DNA from: Ramlibacter sp. Leaf400
Lineage (GTDB): Bacteria; Pseudomonadota; Gammaproteobacteria; Burkholderiales; Burkholderiaceae_C
Direction of reading: 5' to 3'
Assembly (NCBI RefSeq): GCF_001424545.1
Contig: NZ_LMQL01000013.1
Location: forward strand, 124,001 to 188,000
DNA length: 64,000 nucleotides
Shown here: positions 37,864 to 49,190 of the stretch, in pieces
Numbering within the stretch: the stretch's first letter is position 1
Layout: every line of letters begins with the position of its first letter
Position numbers and translations under genes: made by a program
The notes under the pieces: generated by a model
The model's database searches: none
Told to the model about the DNA's origin: nothing
What the model saw: only the letters and a program-made list of their open reading frames with translations

Positions 37864-38160
37864 GTGCAGCTCGCCGAAATGCAACGCATCAAGCAGTGGC
37901 AGGTCGACCATCGGCGCACCCGCCCCCTGGAGTACCACCTCTGGGACGCCATGCTCACCCTGTGGCTGATGGGCTGGATGGGCTGGCTGCCGGCCTACGC
38001 TTTCGGCGGCTTGTGGATCCTGCCGCTGTGCCTGGCCGGGGTGTCCGCCCCGGGGCTGTACGTGGCGTGGCGCTCGCGCCTGCACCGGCAGCACCGGCTG
38101 CGCTGCGACTGGCTGGAGCCGCCCCGCTCACTGGCGGGCCGTCCGGACGTTCGGCGGTAG
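37864..38160 (+). CDS. Small membrane protein of unknown function
   Basis: 98 residues from a GTG with GGGAGG upstream. The start ([16 protein letters not shown]) is polar, then two hydrophobic stretches (about 28-48 and 48-68: [17 protein letters not shown] and [18 protein letters not shown]) and a basic tail ([11 protein letters not shown]). It overlaps the 3' end of convergent queF by 33 bases. A good promoter supports it as a real gene. No family recognised. Confidence 0.68.
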   Translation: MQLAEMQRIKQWQVDHRRTRPLEYHLWDAMLTLWLMGWMGWLPAYAFGGLWILPLCLAGVSAPGLYVAWRSRLHRQHRLRCDWLEPPRSLAGRPDVRR

Positions 38161-38979
38161 CGGCAGCGGGTGGCTGGTGCGCAAGGGGTTGATGTCCAGC
38201 CCGCCGCGCCGCGTGTAGCGCGCGTACACCGAGAGCTTGGTCGGCCGGCAGCGCTGGCGGATGTCCATGAAGATCCGCTCCACGCACTGCTCGTGGAATT
38301 CGTTGTGGTTGCGAAAGCTCACCAGGTAGCGCAGCAGGCCGCCCTGGTCGATCTGCGGCCCCGAGTAGCGGATCTGCACCGAACCCCAATCCGGCTGGCC
38401 GGTCACCAGGCAATTGCTCTTGAGCAGGTTGCTCACCAGCACCTCCTGCACGGGCTGCTCGTCGAAGGCGGCCGTGAGCAGCGAAGGCTCCGGCATGTAG
38501 TGGGTGCACTCGATGTCCAGCCGGTCGAGGTTCATGCCGTCGAGCTCGTGCACCTGCTCCTGGTCGAACAGCTCCGGGCCCAGCAGGCGCACGCCCACCG
38601 AGCCGGTGGCCCCGCTGCCGCGCCACACGGCCTCGGCCAGGTCCGTCCGCAGCCGCGCCAGCACATCGTTGGCCGAGTCGAAGCGCGTGTTGGAGAAGCT
38701 CGCGAGGTAGAGCTTGAAGGACTTGCTCTCCACGATGTTGGGCGTCTCGCACGGCACGGTCACGTGGGCGATCGCCACCACCGGCCGGCCGCGCGGCGTG
38801 AGCCAGCTCAGCTCGTAGGCCGTCCACAGGTCGGCGCCGAAGAAAGGGGGCTGGCCCGTGATGCCCAGCTCCTGGCGCTTGGCCAACCGGGGGATGGGGT
38901 AGAGCAGTTCGGGGGCGTACTGGTCGCGGTACGCGGCGGGCTTGCCCAGCAGGGAGCCGGACGGCGTGTGGTCTTGCAT
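38128..38979 (-). CDS. queF: NADPH-dependent 7-cyano-7-deazaguanine reductase QueF
   Basis: Reduces preQ0 to preQ1 in queuosine biosynthesis. 283 residues, matching the long two-domain (E. coli-like) QueF. The catalytic Cys lies in [18 protein letters not shown], the QueF signature, with the following SFSNTRF. Its start overlaps the stop of the upstream hydrolase by one base (TGATG). No other queuosine gene and no preQ1 riboswitch is visible here. Confidence 0.95.
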   Translation of the reverse strand: MQDHTPSGSLLGKPAAYRDQYAPELLYPIPRLAKRQELGITGQPPFFGADLWTAYELSWLTPRGRPVVAIAHVTVPCETPNIVESKSFKLYLASFSNTRFDSANDVLARLRTDLAEAVWRGSGATGSVGVRLLGPELFDQEQVHELDGMNLDRLDIECTHYMPEPSLLTAAFDEQPVQEVLVSNLLKSNCLVTGQPDWGSVQIRYSGPQIDQGGLLRYLVSFRNHNEFHEQCVERIFMDIRQRCRPTKLSVYARYTRRGGLDINPLRTSHPLPLPPNVRTARQ

Positions 38980-39866
38980 CAGGCGGCAGTCTGCCGCAGG
39001 TGCGGCACCAGGGCGTGCAGCAGGCGATCGACCACGCCGGGCGGCAGGTCATGCCCCATGCCGGGAAGGCCCACCAGCCGCGCACCGCGGATGCGCCGCG
39101 CGGTGTCGTGGCCGCAGGCGAAGGGCACCAGCGGATCGTCGTGGCCGTGCATCACCAGGGTGGGCGCCTGGATGCGGGGCAGCTCGTCGGCCCGGCGGAC
39201 GTCGGCGGCCACCGCCGTCATCTGGCGGATCGTGCCGGTGGGGTTGAAGGCGCGTCGGGTGGCCAGGCGGATGCGCTCGCGCATCGCGGCCTCGTCGCTC
39301 GGGAAGGAGGGGCTCGCGATGATGCGCAGCAGCTTCATCGTGTGTTCGACGATGGCCTCCTCGCTGCCGGCGGCGGGGCGGCTCATCAGCGCACGCAGCA
39401 CGGGCGGCCGGGGACCGGGCAGGTAGCGCGCGCCGCTGGAACTCATGATGCTGGTCAGCGACAGCACCCGCTGGGGCGCCGCCAGGGCCACGCGCTGCGC
39501 CACCATGCCGCCCATGCTGACGCCGACCAGGTGCGCGGCCTCGATGCGAAGTGCGTCCAGCACGCCGAGGGTGTCGGCCGCCATGTCGTGCAGCGTGTAG
39601 GGCGCCTGCACGCCCAGGCCGAGGCGGTGGCGCATCGAGGCCACCATGAGGTTGGGCACGCCCAGATGGGGAAAGTGCTGCGAGAGGCCGGCGTCGCGGT
39701 TGTCGAAGCGCACCACGCGCAAGCCCGCCGCCTGCAGCCCCGCCACGAAGGCGGCCGGCCAGGCGACCAGCTGCATGCCCAGGCCCATGACGAGCAACGC
39801 GACCGGGCGGCCGGGTTCGCCCGTGTCCTCGACCTCCAGGGGGATGCCGTTGGCCTGCACCCTCAT
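38979..39866 (-). CDS. Alpha/beta-fold hydrolase
   Basis: 295 residues. Nucleophile elbow GVSMGGM with the catalytic serine, Asp in [10 protein letters not shown] and His in GMGHDLPP make the expected triad. N-terminal [13 protein letters not shown] and [10 protein letters not shown] are typical of the esterase/haloperoxidase-like group. Substrate unknown. Coupled to queF by TGATG. Confidence 0.85.
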   Translation of the reverse strand: MRVQANGIPLEVEDTGEPGRPVALLVMGLGMQLVAWPAAFVAGLQAAGLRVVRFDNRDAGLSQHFPHLGVPNLMVASMRHRLGLGVQAPYTLHDMAADTLGVLDALRIEAAHLVGVSMGGMVAQRVALAAPQRVLSLTSIMSSSGARYLPGPRPPVLRALMSRPAAGSEEAIVEHTMKLLRIIASPSFPSDEAAMRERIRLATRRAFNPTGTIRQMTAVAADVRRADELPRIQAPTLVMHGHDDPLVPFACGHDTARRIRGARLVGLPGMGHDLPPGVVDRLLHALVPHLRQTAA

Positions 39867-39897
39867 GCAGGCTGTCCCTGCATTCGGGCGGCCGGGC

Positions 39898-40758
39898 TCA
39901 CTCGAAGCGCCGCTCGCGCAGCCACTTGGTGGCGATCCACTTCTCGCCCGCCAGCACCGGCGCGCCGCCGTGCAGCGTGCGGGTGGACGGGTGCGGCCGC
40001 TCGTAGCTGAAGAACACGCCGTGCCCGCGCTTGGGGAAGACCTCCAGGTGCACGTCGGGGAAGGTGGTGCCGCCGCCCTTCTCGGGCTCGCCCAGGTACA
40101 TCACCAGCGTGGCCACGCGCTGCCCGCCGCGCTTGAGGATGGTGGGCGTGCCGGGCTCCTTGGGGTCGAAGTAGTCGTAGTGCGGCTTGTATTCGGCGCC
40201 GGGACGGTAGTGGAGGATCTGCAGGCCTTCGCCGTTCTCCTCGGGCCAGTTCACCAGGCGGGCGATGCGCGACTCGATGCGGCGCACCACCTCGTGCTCG
40301 CCGCGCTGGAAGAACATGCCGCTGCTGGTGCGGTCGTCGTTCACTTCCTCGCCACCGGTCTTGGTGGCGACGGTGAGCGAACGCGCCAGGCGCGGCTTGG
40401 CCAGCGCGATCAGTGCGTCGCACTCCTCGTCGGAGAGCAGGTTGCCGAACACCACGACGCGCGGGTTGTACATGTTCTGCAGGATGTGGACCCGCCGGTC
40501 GCCCGTGTCCACGTAGAGCGGCGATTCGTCCAGCTTCGGGTCGGGCACCGGCACCGACGGGGGCAGGCCCTCGGCCGCGGCCTTGGCCTCCAGGTGGTCG
40601 CGAAGCGTGCCCTCCATCGCCTCGATGGCGACTTCCTCCTGCCAGCCGGACGCCAGCATGGACTGCAGCACCGAATCCGCGCTGTGGCCGGCCTGCGCCT
40701 GCTCCACGATCCAGCGGCGCAGTTCGGGGGTGATCTGCTGTTGCGTCTTGGTCGTCAT
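39898..40758 (-). CDS. 2-oxoglutarate/Fe(II)-dependent prolyl 4-hydroxylase-like protein
   Basis: 286 residues. An N-terminal helical domain (about 8-55) is followed by a P4H-type jelly roll. Iron ligands are His193 and Asp195 (HYDYFDP) and His263 (TLHGGAP), and Lys273 (EKWIATKW) should bind 2-oxoglutarate. SSGMFF and YLGEPEKGGGTTFPD also fit. Bacterial P4H enzymes can modify EF-Tu or short peptides; the substrate here is not evident. It overlaps yaaA by ATGA and has no signal peptide. Confidence 0.9.
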   Translation of the reverse strand: MTTKTQQQITPELRRWIVEQAQAGHSADSVLQSMLASGWQEEVAIEAMEGTLRDHLEAKAAAEGLPPSVPVPDPKLDESPLYVDTGDRRVHILQNMYNPRVVVFGNLLSDEECDALIALAKPRLARSLTVATKTGGEEVNDDRTSSGMFFQRGEHEVVRRIESRIARLVNWPEENGEGLQILHYRPGAEYKPHYDYFDPKEPGTPTILKRGGQRVATLVMYLGEPEKGGGTTFPDVHLEVFPKRGHGVFFSYERPHPSTRTLHGGAPVLAGEKWIATKWLRERRFE

Positions 40759-41531
40759 GGCTGCATTTTCCTCCGGAAGACGAGGCGGTCGGGCTGGGAG
40801 GCCTGGGCATCGAAGCGATAGCCCTCGTGGTCGAAGCCCTCCAGCCTTCGCGGCGTGCGCACCCGCTGCTGGATGGCGTAGCGGGCCATCAGGCCACGGG
40901 CCTTCTTGGCGAAGAAGCTGATGACCTTCCAGTCGCCGCCCTTCCAGTCCTCGAACACGCATTCGACAACGCGCGCCTTGAGGGTTGCAAGGTCGACCGA
41001 CCTGAAGTACTCCTGCGAGGCCAGGTTCACCACCACCGGCGTGGCGTCGGCCGCCAGCTCCTTGTTGAGGTGCTCGGCGATCTGGCCGCCCCAGAACTGG
41101 TACAGGTTGCGCGCCTCGCCCACGGGCAGCGACGTGCCCATCTCCAGGCGGTAGGGCTGCATGCGGTCGAGTGGGCGCAGCACGCCGTACAGGCCGCTGA
41201 GCATGCGCAGGTGGCGCTGCGCCCAGTCGAGGTCGGCGCGCGAGAGCGTGCGGGCCTGCAGGCCGTCGTAGACGTCGCCGTCGAAGGCCAGGATCGCCTG
41301 GCGGGAGTTGTTCTCGTCGAAGCGGTCGGACCAGGCCCGGAAGCGGCCCACGTTCAGCTCGGCCAGGGCCGGGCTGATGTCCATCAGCTCGGCCACCTGC
41401 CGGGGCGTCTGGCGGCGCAGCACCTCGATCAGGCGCGCCGACTGGGGCAGGAACTGCGGCAGCGTGTGCGGCAGCTTGCCGACGGGCGTTTCGTAGTCCA
41501 GCGTCTTGGCGGGCGACAGCAGGAAGAGCAT
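40755..41531 (-). CDS. yaaA: Peroxide-stress protein YaaA (DUF328/UPF0246)
   Basis: 258 residues with hallmark LLSPAKTLDYE at the N-terminus, the central LYGVLRPLDRMQPYRLEMG and C-terminal FFAKKARGLMARY. E. coli YaaA lowers free intracellular iron during hydrogen-peroxide stress and binds DNA. Its overlap with an iron-dependent oxygenase gene is suggestive but does not prove a shared role. Confidence 0.93.
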   Translation of the reverse strand: MLFLLSPAKTLDYETPVGKLPHTLPQFLPQSARLIEVLRRQTPRQVAELMDISPALAELNVGRFRAWSDRFDENNSRQAILAFDGDVYDGLQARTLSRADLDWAQRHLRMLSGLYGVLRPLDRMQPYRLEMGTSLPVGEARNLYQFWGGQIAEHLNKELAADATPVVVNLASQEYFRSVDLATLKARVVECVFEDWKGGDWKVISFFAKKARGLMARYAIQQRVRTPRRLEGFDHEGYRFDAQASQPDRLVFRRKMQP

Positions 41532-41537
41532 CGGGCG

Positions 41538-41804
41538 CTACTTCCAGGCCCGCGCGGCCAGCCACTGCGCGGTGGCGGCGGCGAGGACCACGGCCGCGTA
41601 GGTGGCCATCTTTCCGTCGCGCCCGAACCACACCAGGCCGCCGGCCAGCGTGGCCACGGAGGCCAGGAACACCGGGATCGCCTGGCGCCAGTAGCCCGCA
41701 CCGGTGCGCAACAGCAGCCGCGACACCGCAGGCAGGATCAGTGCGAGGAACACGGCCGGGGCCAGGAAAGCCGCCAGGTGCGGCAGGAAATCGAGGGGGC
41801 CCAT
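41538..41804 (-). CDS. Small integral membrane protein
   Basis: 88 residues from the ATG at 41804. Three hydrophobic segments (about 10-27, 38-56 and 62-80) with few charges: LAAFLAPAVFLALILPAVS, FLASVATLAGGLVWFG and AVVLAAATAQWLAAR. It ends 6 bases before yaaA and may be the first gene of the yaaA-P4H transcript; divergent from hemA. No family recognised. Confidence 0.6.
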   Translation of the reverse strand: MGPLDFLPHLAAFLAPAVFLALILPAVSRLLLRTGAGYWRQAIPVFLASVATLAGGLVWFGRDGKMATYAAVVLAAATAQWLAARAWK

Positions 41805-41835
41805 TCGGCTAAGGTGATTGGCGCGTGCTAAGTGC

Positions 41836-41860
41836 TTGAGAACTCGACGGATTTTATAAT
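41836..41860 (+). promoter_or_regulatory. hemA promoter with perfect -10
   Basis: TATAAT at 41855-41860 lies 7 bases before the hemA ATG (41868). A TTGAGA at 41836-41841 is too near (13 bases) to be a standard -35, so recognition may rely on the -10. Transcription would begin at or next to the start codon. Confidence 0.5.
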
Positions 41861-41867
41861 TTCGACC

Positions 41868-43139
41868 ATGGCAGTCTGGGCTTTGGGCATCAACCACACG
41901 ACGGCCCCGCTCGACATGCGGGGCAAGTTCGCGTTCGCCCTGGACCAGGTCCAGCCCACGCTGCAGTCGCTGAGGCAAAGCCTCCAGGGCCGGATCGAGC
42001 GGCCGCCCGAAGCGGCCATCCTGTCCACCTGCAACCGCACCGAGATCTACTGCGCCGGCCCAGCACACGGCCTGGAGCCGACGATCGAGTGGCTGGCGCG
42101 GTCGGGCGGCGTCTCCCCGGCCCTGCTGCGCTCGCACGCCTACACCCTGCGCGACGGCCTGGCCGCCCGGCATGCCTTCCGGGTCGCCAGCGGGCTCGAT
42201 TCCATGGTGCTGGGCGAAGCGCAGATCCTGGGCCAGCTCAAGGACGCCGTGCGGGCGGCCGACGAAGCCGGCGCGCTGGGCACCACGCTCAACCAGCTGT
42301 TCCAGCGCTCCTTCGCCGTCGCCAAGGAAGTGCGCAGCGCCACCGAGATCGGCGCGCATTCGATCAGCATGGCGGCCGCCGCGGTGCGGCTGGCGGGCCA
42401 GCTGTTCGAGGACCTCGGCAAGATCCGCGTGCTGTTCGTCGGCGCCGGCGAGATGATCGAGCTGGCCGCGACGCACTTCGCGGCCAAGGAGCCGGCGGCC
42501 ATCGCCGTCGCCAACCGCACCCTGGAGCGCGGAGAGAAGCTCGCCGTGCGATTCGGTGGCGAGGTGATGCGGCTGGCCGACCTGCCCGAGCGGCTGCACG
42601 AGTTCGACGCCGTGATCAGCTCCACCGCCAGCCAGCTGCCCATCATCGGCCTGGGCGCGGTCGAGCGCGCCATCAAGCGGCGCCGGCACCGGCCCATGTT
42701 CATGGTCGACCTGGCCGTGCCGCGCGACATCGAGCCCGAGGTCAAGGCGCTGGAAGACGTCTACCTGTACACGGTGGACGACCTCGCCCACGTGGTGCAG
42801 ACCGGCCAGGCGCAGCGGCAGGCCGCCGTGGCGCAGGCCGAGGCCATCATCGACGCCGGCGTGCAGAGCTTCCTGCACTGGATGGACCAGCGCGGTGCCG
42901 TGCCCCTGATCCGCCAGCTCAATGCGCAGGCCGACGAGTGGCGCGCGCTGGAGATCGCGCGGGCCCGCAAGCTGCTGGCCAAGGGCGAGGACGTCGATGC
43001 GGTGCTCGAAGCCCTGTCGCGCGGCCTCACCCAGAAGATGCTGCACGGCGCGATGGCCGAGCTGCATTCGGGCGACGCGGCCGCGCGCGAGAGAGCGGGC
43101 AGCGCCATCGAGCACTTCTTCCTGCGCAAGGAGCGTTAG
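41868..43139 (+). CDS. hemA: Glutamyl-tRNA reductase
   Basis: First committed step of the C5 pathway to tetrapyrroles: glutamyl-tRNA to glutamate-1-semialdehyde. 423 residues from the ATG at 41868. Catalytic Cys55 in STCNRTEIY, with [14 protein letters not shown] and GEAQILGQ also diagnostic. The C-terminal dimerisation helix is present. An in-frame GTG 12 codons upstream would place the -10 box inside the coding region. First gene of hemA-prfA-prmC-grxD. Confidence 0.96.
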   Translation: MAVWALGINHTTAPLDMRGKFAFALDQVQPTLQSLRQSLQGRIERPPEAAILSTCNRTEIYCAGPAHGLEPTIEWLARSGGVSPALLRSHAYTLRDGLAARHAFRVASGLDSMVLGEAQILGQLKDAVRAADEAGALGTTLNQLFQRSFAVAKEVRSATEIGAHSISMAAAAVRLAGQLFEDLGKIRVLFVGAGEMIELAATHFAAKEPAAIAVANRTLERGEKLAVRFGGEVMRLADLPERLHEFDAVISSTASQLPIIGLGAVERAIKRRRHRPMFMVDLAVPRDIEPEVKALEDVYLYTVDDLAHVVQTGQAQRQAAVAQAEAIIDAGVQSFLHWMDQRGAVPLIRQLNAQADEWRALEIARARKLLAKGEDVDAVLEALSRGLTQKMLHGAMAELHSGDAAARERAGSAIEHFFLRKER

Positions 43140-43239
43140 CGCCGCGGCGCTTCGTGCGACCGCTCCAGCGCCGCAAGGTCGGCGCTGGCGGGCGCCCCTC
43201 CCCCACGCCGCTCGCTCCCACCCGCATTCCGTTCCCTCC

Positions 43240-44337
43240 ATGAAACCCTTCCTCCGCCAGCAACTCGAGCGCTACCCGGTCCGCCTGCAGGAGCTGGACT
43301 TCTTCCTGCAGCAGCCGGAAGTCGCCAGCGACATGGAGCGCTTCCGCTCGCTCTCGCGCGAGCATGCCGAGGTCAGCGAAGTCGCCGGCCTCTACCAGCG
43401 CTTGCGCCAGCGCGAGGGCGACCTGGCGCAGGCGCGCGAGATGCTGGACGACGCCGACATGGCGGAGATGGCGCGCGAGGAGATCGCCGAGATCGAAGCC
43501 GAGCTGCCGGCGCTGGAAGACGAACTGCAGAAGCTGCTGCTGCCCAAGGACCCGGACGACGTGCGCAACACGTTCCTGGAAATCCGGGCCGGCACGGGCG
43601 GCGACGAATCGGCCCTTTTCGCCGGCGACCTGCTTCGCATGTACACCCGGTACGCGGAGCGCCAGGGCTGGCGCTGCGAGATCGTGAGCGAAAGCGAAGG
43701 CGAAGTGGGCGGCTTCAAGGAAGTCGTGGTGCGCATGGTCGGCGATGGCGTCTACGGCAAGCTGAAGTTCGAGTCCGGCGGCCACCGCGTGCAGCGAGTC
43801 CCCGCGACCGAGACGCAGGGGCGCATCCACACCAGCGCCTGCACGGTGGCGGCGCTGCCCGAGCCGGACGAGGCGCAGGCGGTGCAGCTCAATCCGGCGG
43901 ACCTGCGCATCGACACCTACCGCGCCAGCGGGGCCGGCGGCCAGCACATCAACAAGACCGACTCGGCGGTGCGCATCACGCACATCCCCACCGGCATCGT
44001 GGCCGAGTGCCAGGACGACCGCTCTCAGCACCGCAACAAGGCCAAGGCGCTGCAGGTGCTGGCCGCGCGCATCCGCGAGAAGGAACGCAGCGAGCGTGCC
44101 GCCAGGGAAGCCGCCACCCGCAAGGGCCTGATCGGCAGCGGCGACCGCAGCGACCGCATCCGCACCTACAACTTCCCGCAGGGCCGGGTGACGGACCACC
44201 GCATCAACCTCACGCTCTACAAGCTTGCGTTCGTCATGGAAGGCGACCTCGACGAGCTGGTCGACGGCCTGCTGCTGGCCCGAAAGGCGGAGCAGCTGGA
44301 GGAGCTGGAGATCGGTCTGGGCGCGGGCACGACATGA
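43240..44337 (+). CDS. prfA: Peptide chain release factor 1
   Basis: Recognises UAA and UAG stop codons and triggers peptide release. 365 residues from the ATG at 43240, about 100 bases after hemA. The catalytic GGQ lies in [19 protein letters not shown]; the glutamine is the PrmC methylation site, and prmC follows directly with an ATGA overlap. The codon-recognition PxT-type region is not inspected in detail. Confidence 0.97.
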   Translation: MKPFLRQQLERYPVRLQELDFFLQQPEVASDMERFRSLSREHAEVSEVAGLYQRLRQREGDLAQAREMLDDADMAEMAREEIAEIEAELPALEDELQKLLLPKDPDDVRNTFLEIRAGTGGDESALFAGDLLRMYTRYAERQGWRCEIVSESEGEVGGFKEVVVRMVGDGVYGKLKFESGGHRVQRVPATETQGRIHTSACTVAALPEPDEAQAVQLNPADLRIDTYRASGAGGQHINKTDSAVRITHIPTGIVAECQDDRSQHRNKAKALQVLAARIREKERSERAAREAATRKGLIGSGDRSDRIRTYNFPQGRVTDHRINLTLYKLAFVMEGDLDELVDGLLLARKAEQLEELEIGLGAGTT

Positions 44338-45161
44338 CGCCGGCGCAGGCGTTGCAGCAGGCCGCCGCCGCGGGCGTCGCGCGGCTCGATGCGCAGTTGC
44401 TGCTGCTGCATGCACTCGGCCGGCCGGCGACGGACCGTGCCTGGTTGGTGGCGCATGACGACGAGGCGATCGCGGCGGACGCTGCGCAGGCATTCCAGGG
44501 CTTCCTCGTGCGCCGCGCCGCGGGCGAGCCGCTGGCCTATCTGGTGGGCTACAAGGAATTCTTCGGCCTGGACCTGCAGGTGGATGCGCGCGTGCTGGTG
44601 CCGCGGCCGGACACCGAGACGCTGGTCGAATGGGCGCTGGAGGTGCTGACCGGGCGGGCCGCGCCGCGCGTGGTCGATCTCGGCACCGGCAGCGGCGCGA
44701 TCGCGCTGGCCATCGCCTGCCGGCGGCGCGATGCCGAGGTCGAGGCCGTCGATGCGAGCGCGGGCGCCTTGGCCGTCGCGACGCAGAACGCGCGGCGACT
44801 CGACCTGCCGGTGCACTTCGTCCAGGCCCGCTGGCTGGCGCAGGCGCGCGGTCCCTACGACCTGGTCGTCTCCAATCCGCCCTACGTGGCCGCCGGCGAC
44901 GAGCACCTGCAGGCGTTGCGCCACGAGCCGCGCGAAGCCCTGGTCGCCGGCGCCGACGGCCTCGACGACGTGCGCGAGATCGTCCACCAGGCGCCCGCGG
45001 TGCTGGCCTCCGGCGGCTGGCTGCTGCTGGAACACGGCTGGGACCAGGCGGCGGCGGTGCGCGGACTGCTGCAGGCGGCCGGCTTCGCCGACGTGGGCTC
45101 CCGCCGGGACCTGGCGGGCATCGAGCGCTGCACCGGCGGCCGCCGGCTCGAACAGGGATAA
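44334..45161 (+). CDS. prmC: Release-factor glutamine methyltransferase PrmC
   Basis: Methylates the GGQ glutamine of release factors. 275 residues. SAM-binding motif [16 protein letters not shown] and the catalytic NPPY (near residue 181-184) are intact; [12 protein letters not shown] is typical. Start overlaps the prfA stop. Forms the classic prfA-prmC pair with its own substrate. Confidence 0.95.
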   Translation: MTPAQALQQAAAAGVARLDAQLLLLHALGRPATDRAWLVAHDDEAIAADAAQAFQGFLVRRAAGEPLAYLVGYKEFFGLDLQVDARVLVPRPDTETLVEWALEVLTGRAAPRVVDLGTGSGAIALAIACRRRDAEVEAVDASAGALAVATQNARRLDLPVHFVQARWLAQARGPYDLVVSNPPYVAAGDEHLQALRHEPREALVAGADGLDDVREIVHQAPAVLASGGWLLLEHGWDQAAAVRGLLQAAGFADVGSRRDLAGIERCTGGRRLEQG

Positions 45162-45213
45162 TCCGTACAAACGAGTCGGGCCCCGGCCCACCCTTGCATC
45201 CAGGAGATTTCCC

Positions 45214-45546
45214 ATGAGCGACGTCCAGCAACGCATCGACCAGCTGGTCAAGAACAACGACGTGCTGCTCTTCATGAAGGGCAACGCCAGCTTTCCGATG
45301 TGCGGCTTCTCAGGCCGTGCCATCCAGATCCTGAAGGCCTGCGGCGTCGACTCCAAGGCGCTCACCACGGTGAACGTGCTGGAGGACGACGAGATCCGCC
45401 AGGCCATCAAGGACTACAGCAATTGGCCGACCATCCCGCAGCTCTACGTGCGCGGCGAGTTCATCGGCGGCTCGGACATCATGATGGAGATGTACCAGAG
45501 CGGCGAGCTGCAGCAGGTGCTGGGCGCCACCGCCCCGCGCGGCTGA
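45214..45546 (+). CDS. grxD: Monothiol glutaredoxin Grx4 (CGFS type)
   Basis: 110 residues; CAGGAG upstream of the ATG. CGFS active site with Cys30 (PMCGFSGRA), TIPQLYV cis-proline region and GGSDIMMEM glutathione-binding stretch. CGFS glutaredoxins bind and transfer [2Fe-2S] clusters rather than reduce disulfides. About 50 bases after prmC and probably in the same transcript. Confidence 0.95.
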   Translation: MSDVQQRIDQLVKNNDVLLFMKGNASFPMCGFSGRAIQILKACGVDSKALTTVNVLEDDEIRQAIKDYSNWPTIPQLYVRGEFIGGSDIMMEMYQSGELQQVLGATAPRG

Positions 45547-45694
45547 GCGCGCGCTTCGGCATCAGCAGCCGCACGGCCCGGCTGCCAGACACAGCGGCAA
45601 TTTGCTGACACCAGGGCGCGGTCGCGTCCCGATCGGTTGCGCACTGGCACGCCTTATGCTGGAATGAACCCAGCAGTCGTGAAGGAGTGCTTGC

Positions 45695-46693
45695 ATGGAC
45701 AGCCGCAGTCTGGTGCCCCATCAACCGTCTTCGTTCAAGCTACCCATCGCCCACGTGCGGAACGTCTTCCGTCCGCATGACGTCGAGCGCAAGCTCGCCA
45801 AGCTGCCCAACAAGGAGCACGAGAACCTGCGCACCACTTACGAGCGCATGCTCGAGCGCGGGCCCGAACGCTTCCAGGTCAAGCCCAGCGGCGTTCCCGA
45901 CATGTCGGCGCTCTACGAGCAGCTGCCCAACTTCACCGATGCGCTGGACGACGTGAAGCGCCACGTCGCCCTCTCGCAGGACAGCCGCGATGGCCTGGAG
46001 GTCACACCCATGCTGCTGCTCGGCCCGCCGGGCATCGGCAAGACCCATTTCGCGCGCAAGCTGGCCGACCTGCTGGGCACCGGCATGAACCTGGTGCCCA
46101 TGAGCTCGATGACGGCCGGCTGGCTGCTGTCGGGTGCTTCGTCGCAGTGGAAGGGCGCCAAGCCGGGCAAGGTGTTCGAGGCCCTCGTCGATGGCCAGTA
46201 CGCCAATCCGGTGCTGGTGGTCGACGAGATCGACAAGGCATCGGCCGATGCGCAGTACGACCCGCTCGGCGCGCTCTACGGCCTGCTGGAGCACGACACC
46301 GCGCAGTGCTTCATCGACGAGTTCGCCGAGATCGCCATCGACGCCAGCCAGGTGATCTGGATCATGACCGCCAACGACGAGCGCTGCATTCCCGAGCCCA
46401 TCCTCAACCGCATGAACGTGTTCGAGATCGAGGCACCGTCGCCGGAGGCCGCGCGGCAGATCGCGCGCAACCTGTACCTGTCGATCCGCGGCGAACACGG
46501 GTGGGGCGCCCGCTTCGAGCCCGAGCCTTCGGATGCCCTGCTCGATCAGCTGTCGGAACTGGCGCCTCGCGAGATGCGCCGCGCGCTGATGACGGGGTTC
46601 GGCAACGCGCGCCTCGATTCGCGCGGCGAGATCGCGGCGGAGGACCTGCCCAAGCCGGGTTCGAGCAAGGGCAGGATCGGCTTCGTGCAGTAG
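45695..46693 (+). CDS. AAA-family ATPase, Lon-like ATPase module without protease domain
   Basis: 332 residues. A ~90-residue helical N-terminal part (KLAKLPNKEHENLRTTYERM) precedes the AAA module: Walker A GPPGIGKT (110-117), Walker B VLVVDEID (about 172-179), sensor-like WIMTANDE and arginine finger region NRMNVFEIE. The C-terminal helical subdomain ends at the small domain; there is no Lon S16 protease domain (no PKDGPSAG). Substrate and partner unknown. It stands alone between grxD and a convergent transglycosylase. Confidence 0.82.
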   Translation: MDSRSLVPHQPSSFKLPIAHVRNVFRPHDVERKLAKLPNKEHENLRTTYERMLERGPERFQVKPSGVPDMSALYEQLPNFTDALDDVKRHVALSQDSRDGLEVTPMLLLGPPGIGKTHFARKLADLLGTGMNLVPMSSMTAGWLLSGASSQWKGAKPGKVFEALVDGQYANPVLVVDEIDKASADAQYDPLGALYGLLEHDTAQCFIDEFAEIAIDASQVIWIMTANDERCIPEPILNRMNVFEIEAPSPEAARQIARNLYLSIRGEHGWGARFEPEPSDALLDQLSELAPREMRRALMTGFGNARLDSRGEIAAEDLPKPGSSKGRIGFVQ

Positions 46694-46697
46694 GCGG

Positions 46698-47347
46698 TCA
46701 GCCGCCCGCGCGCAGCGCGGGATCGGCGCCCTTGGGGGGCGTCGAGTCCACGAACTGCCACTGCCTGCCGGCGGCGAACACGGCGTCCGGGTACTGCGGC
46801 TTGCCGCGGCTGCCGTTGTAGCGGCCCAGCGCCATGAACAGGTTGCCGCGCTCGCGGTCGATGTAGTGCCGCAGGATCACGCAGCCGAAGCGCAGGTTGG
46901 TCTGCATGTGGAACAGCTTGCCGGGGTCGCCGTCGCCGATCAGCCGGCTCCAGAAAGGCATCACCTGCATGTAGCCGCGCGCGCCGACCCGGCTGACCGC
47001 GAACTTGCGGAAGGCGCTTTCCACCTGGATCAGGCCGAGCACCAGGCCGGGATCGAGCCCCGCGCGCTTGGCTTCATACCAGACCGTCTGCAGGAATTCC
47101 TTGCGCTCCTGCCAGTCCACCTTGCGGCGGGTCAGGCGCGGGCTCATGGCCCCGAGCCAGCGCAGGTAGGACAGGCGCGATTCGGTGTCGGGAAACTCGG
47201 GGACGGGTGGCGCCGAATTGGCCACCGCCGAACTGAGGGCGGTGCGGACCGAGTCGGCCAGCGGCTCCTCGATCTGGCCGCCGGCGCGGGCCTGTGTCGC
47301 GGCGAACGGCCCCGCCGCCAGCAATGCCAGCGCCGCGCGCCGCGCGA

Positions 47348-47351
<4 letters not shown>
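46698..47351 (-). CDS. Lytic murein transglycosylase (SLT domain)
   Basis: Cleaves peptidoglycan glycan strands. 217 residues from a GTG at 47351 that overlaps the proS stop (GTGA). Hydrophobic N-terminal signal sequence ends about ARA-G. The SLT domain (about 95-200) has the catalytic Glu111 in [10 protein letters not shown], then [12 protein letters not shown] and the C-terminal ALGRYNGS. Small single-domain type. Confidence 0.88.
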
Positions 47352-49093
<1,742 letters not shown>

Positions 49094-49130
49094 TCGGAAA
49101 CGAGGGAGGGCGCGGGAGACGGCTGAGCTC

Positions 49131-49160
49131 TTGGCGCACGCGCAGGGCGGCGTGCATAAT
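49131..49160 (+). promoter_or_regulatory. rppH promoter
   Basis: TTGGCG (49131-49136), an 18-base spacer, and CATAAT (49155-49160). The start codon is at 49191, giving a leader of about 25 bases. Confidence 0.5.
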
Positions 49161-49190
49161 GGACTCAGTTCAAAAGTTTGGGGTTTGATT

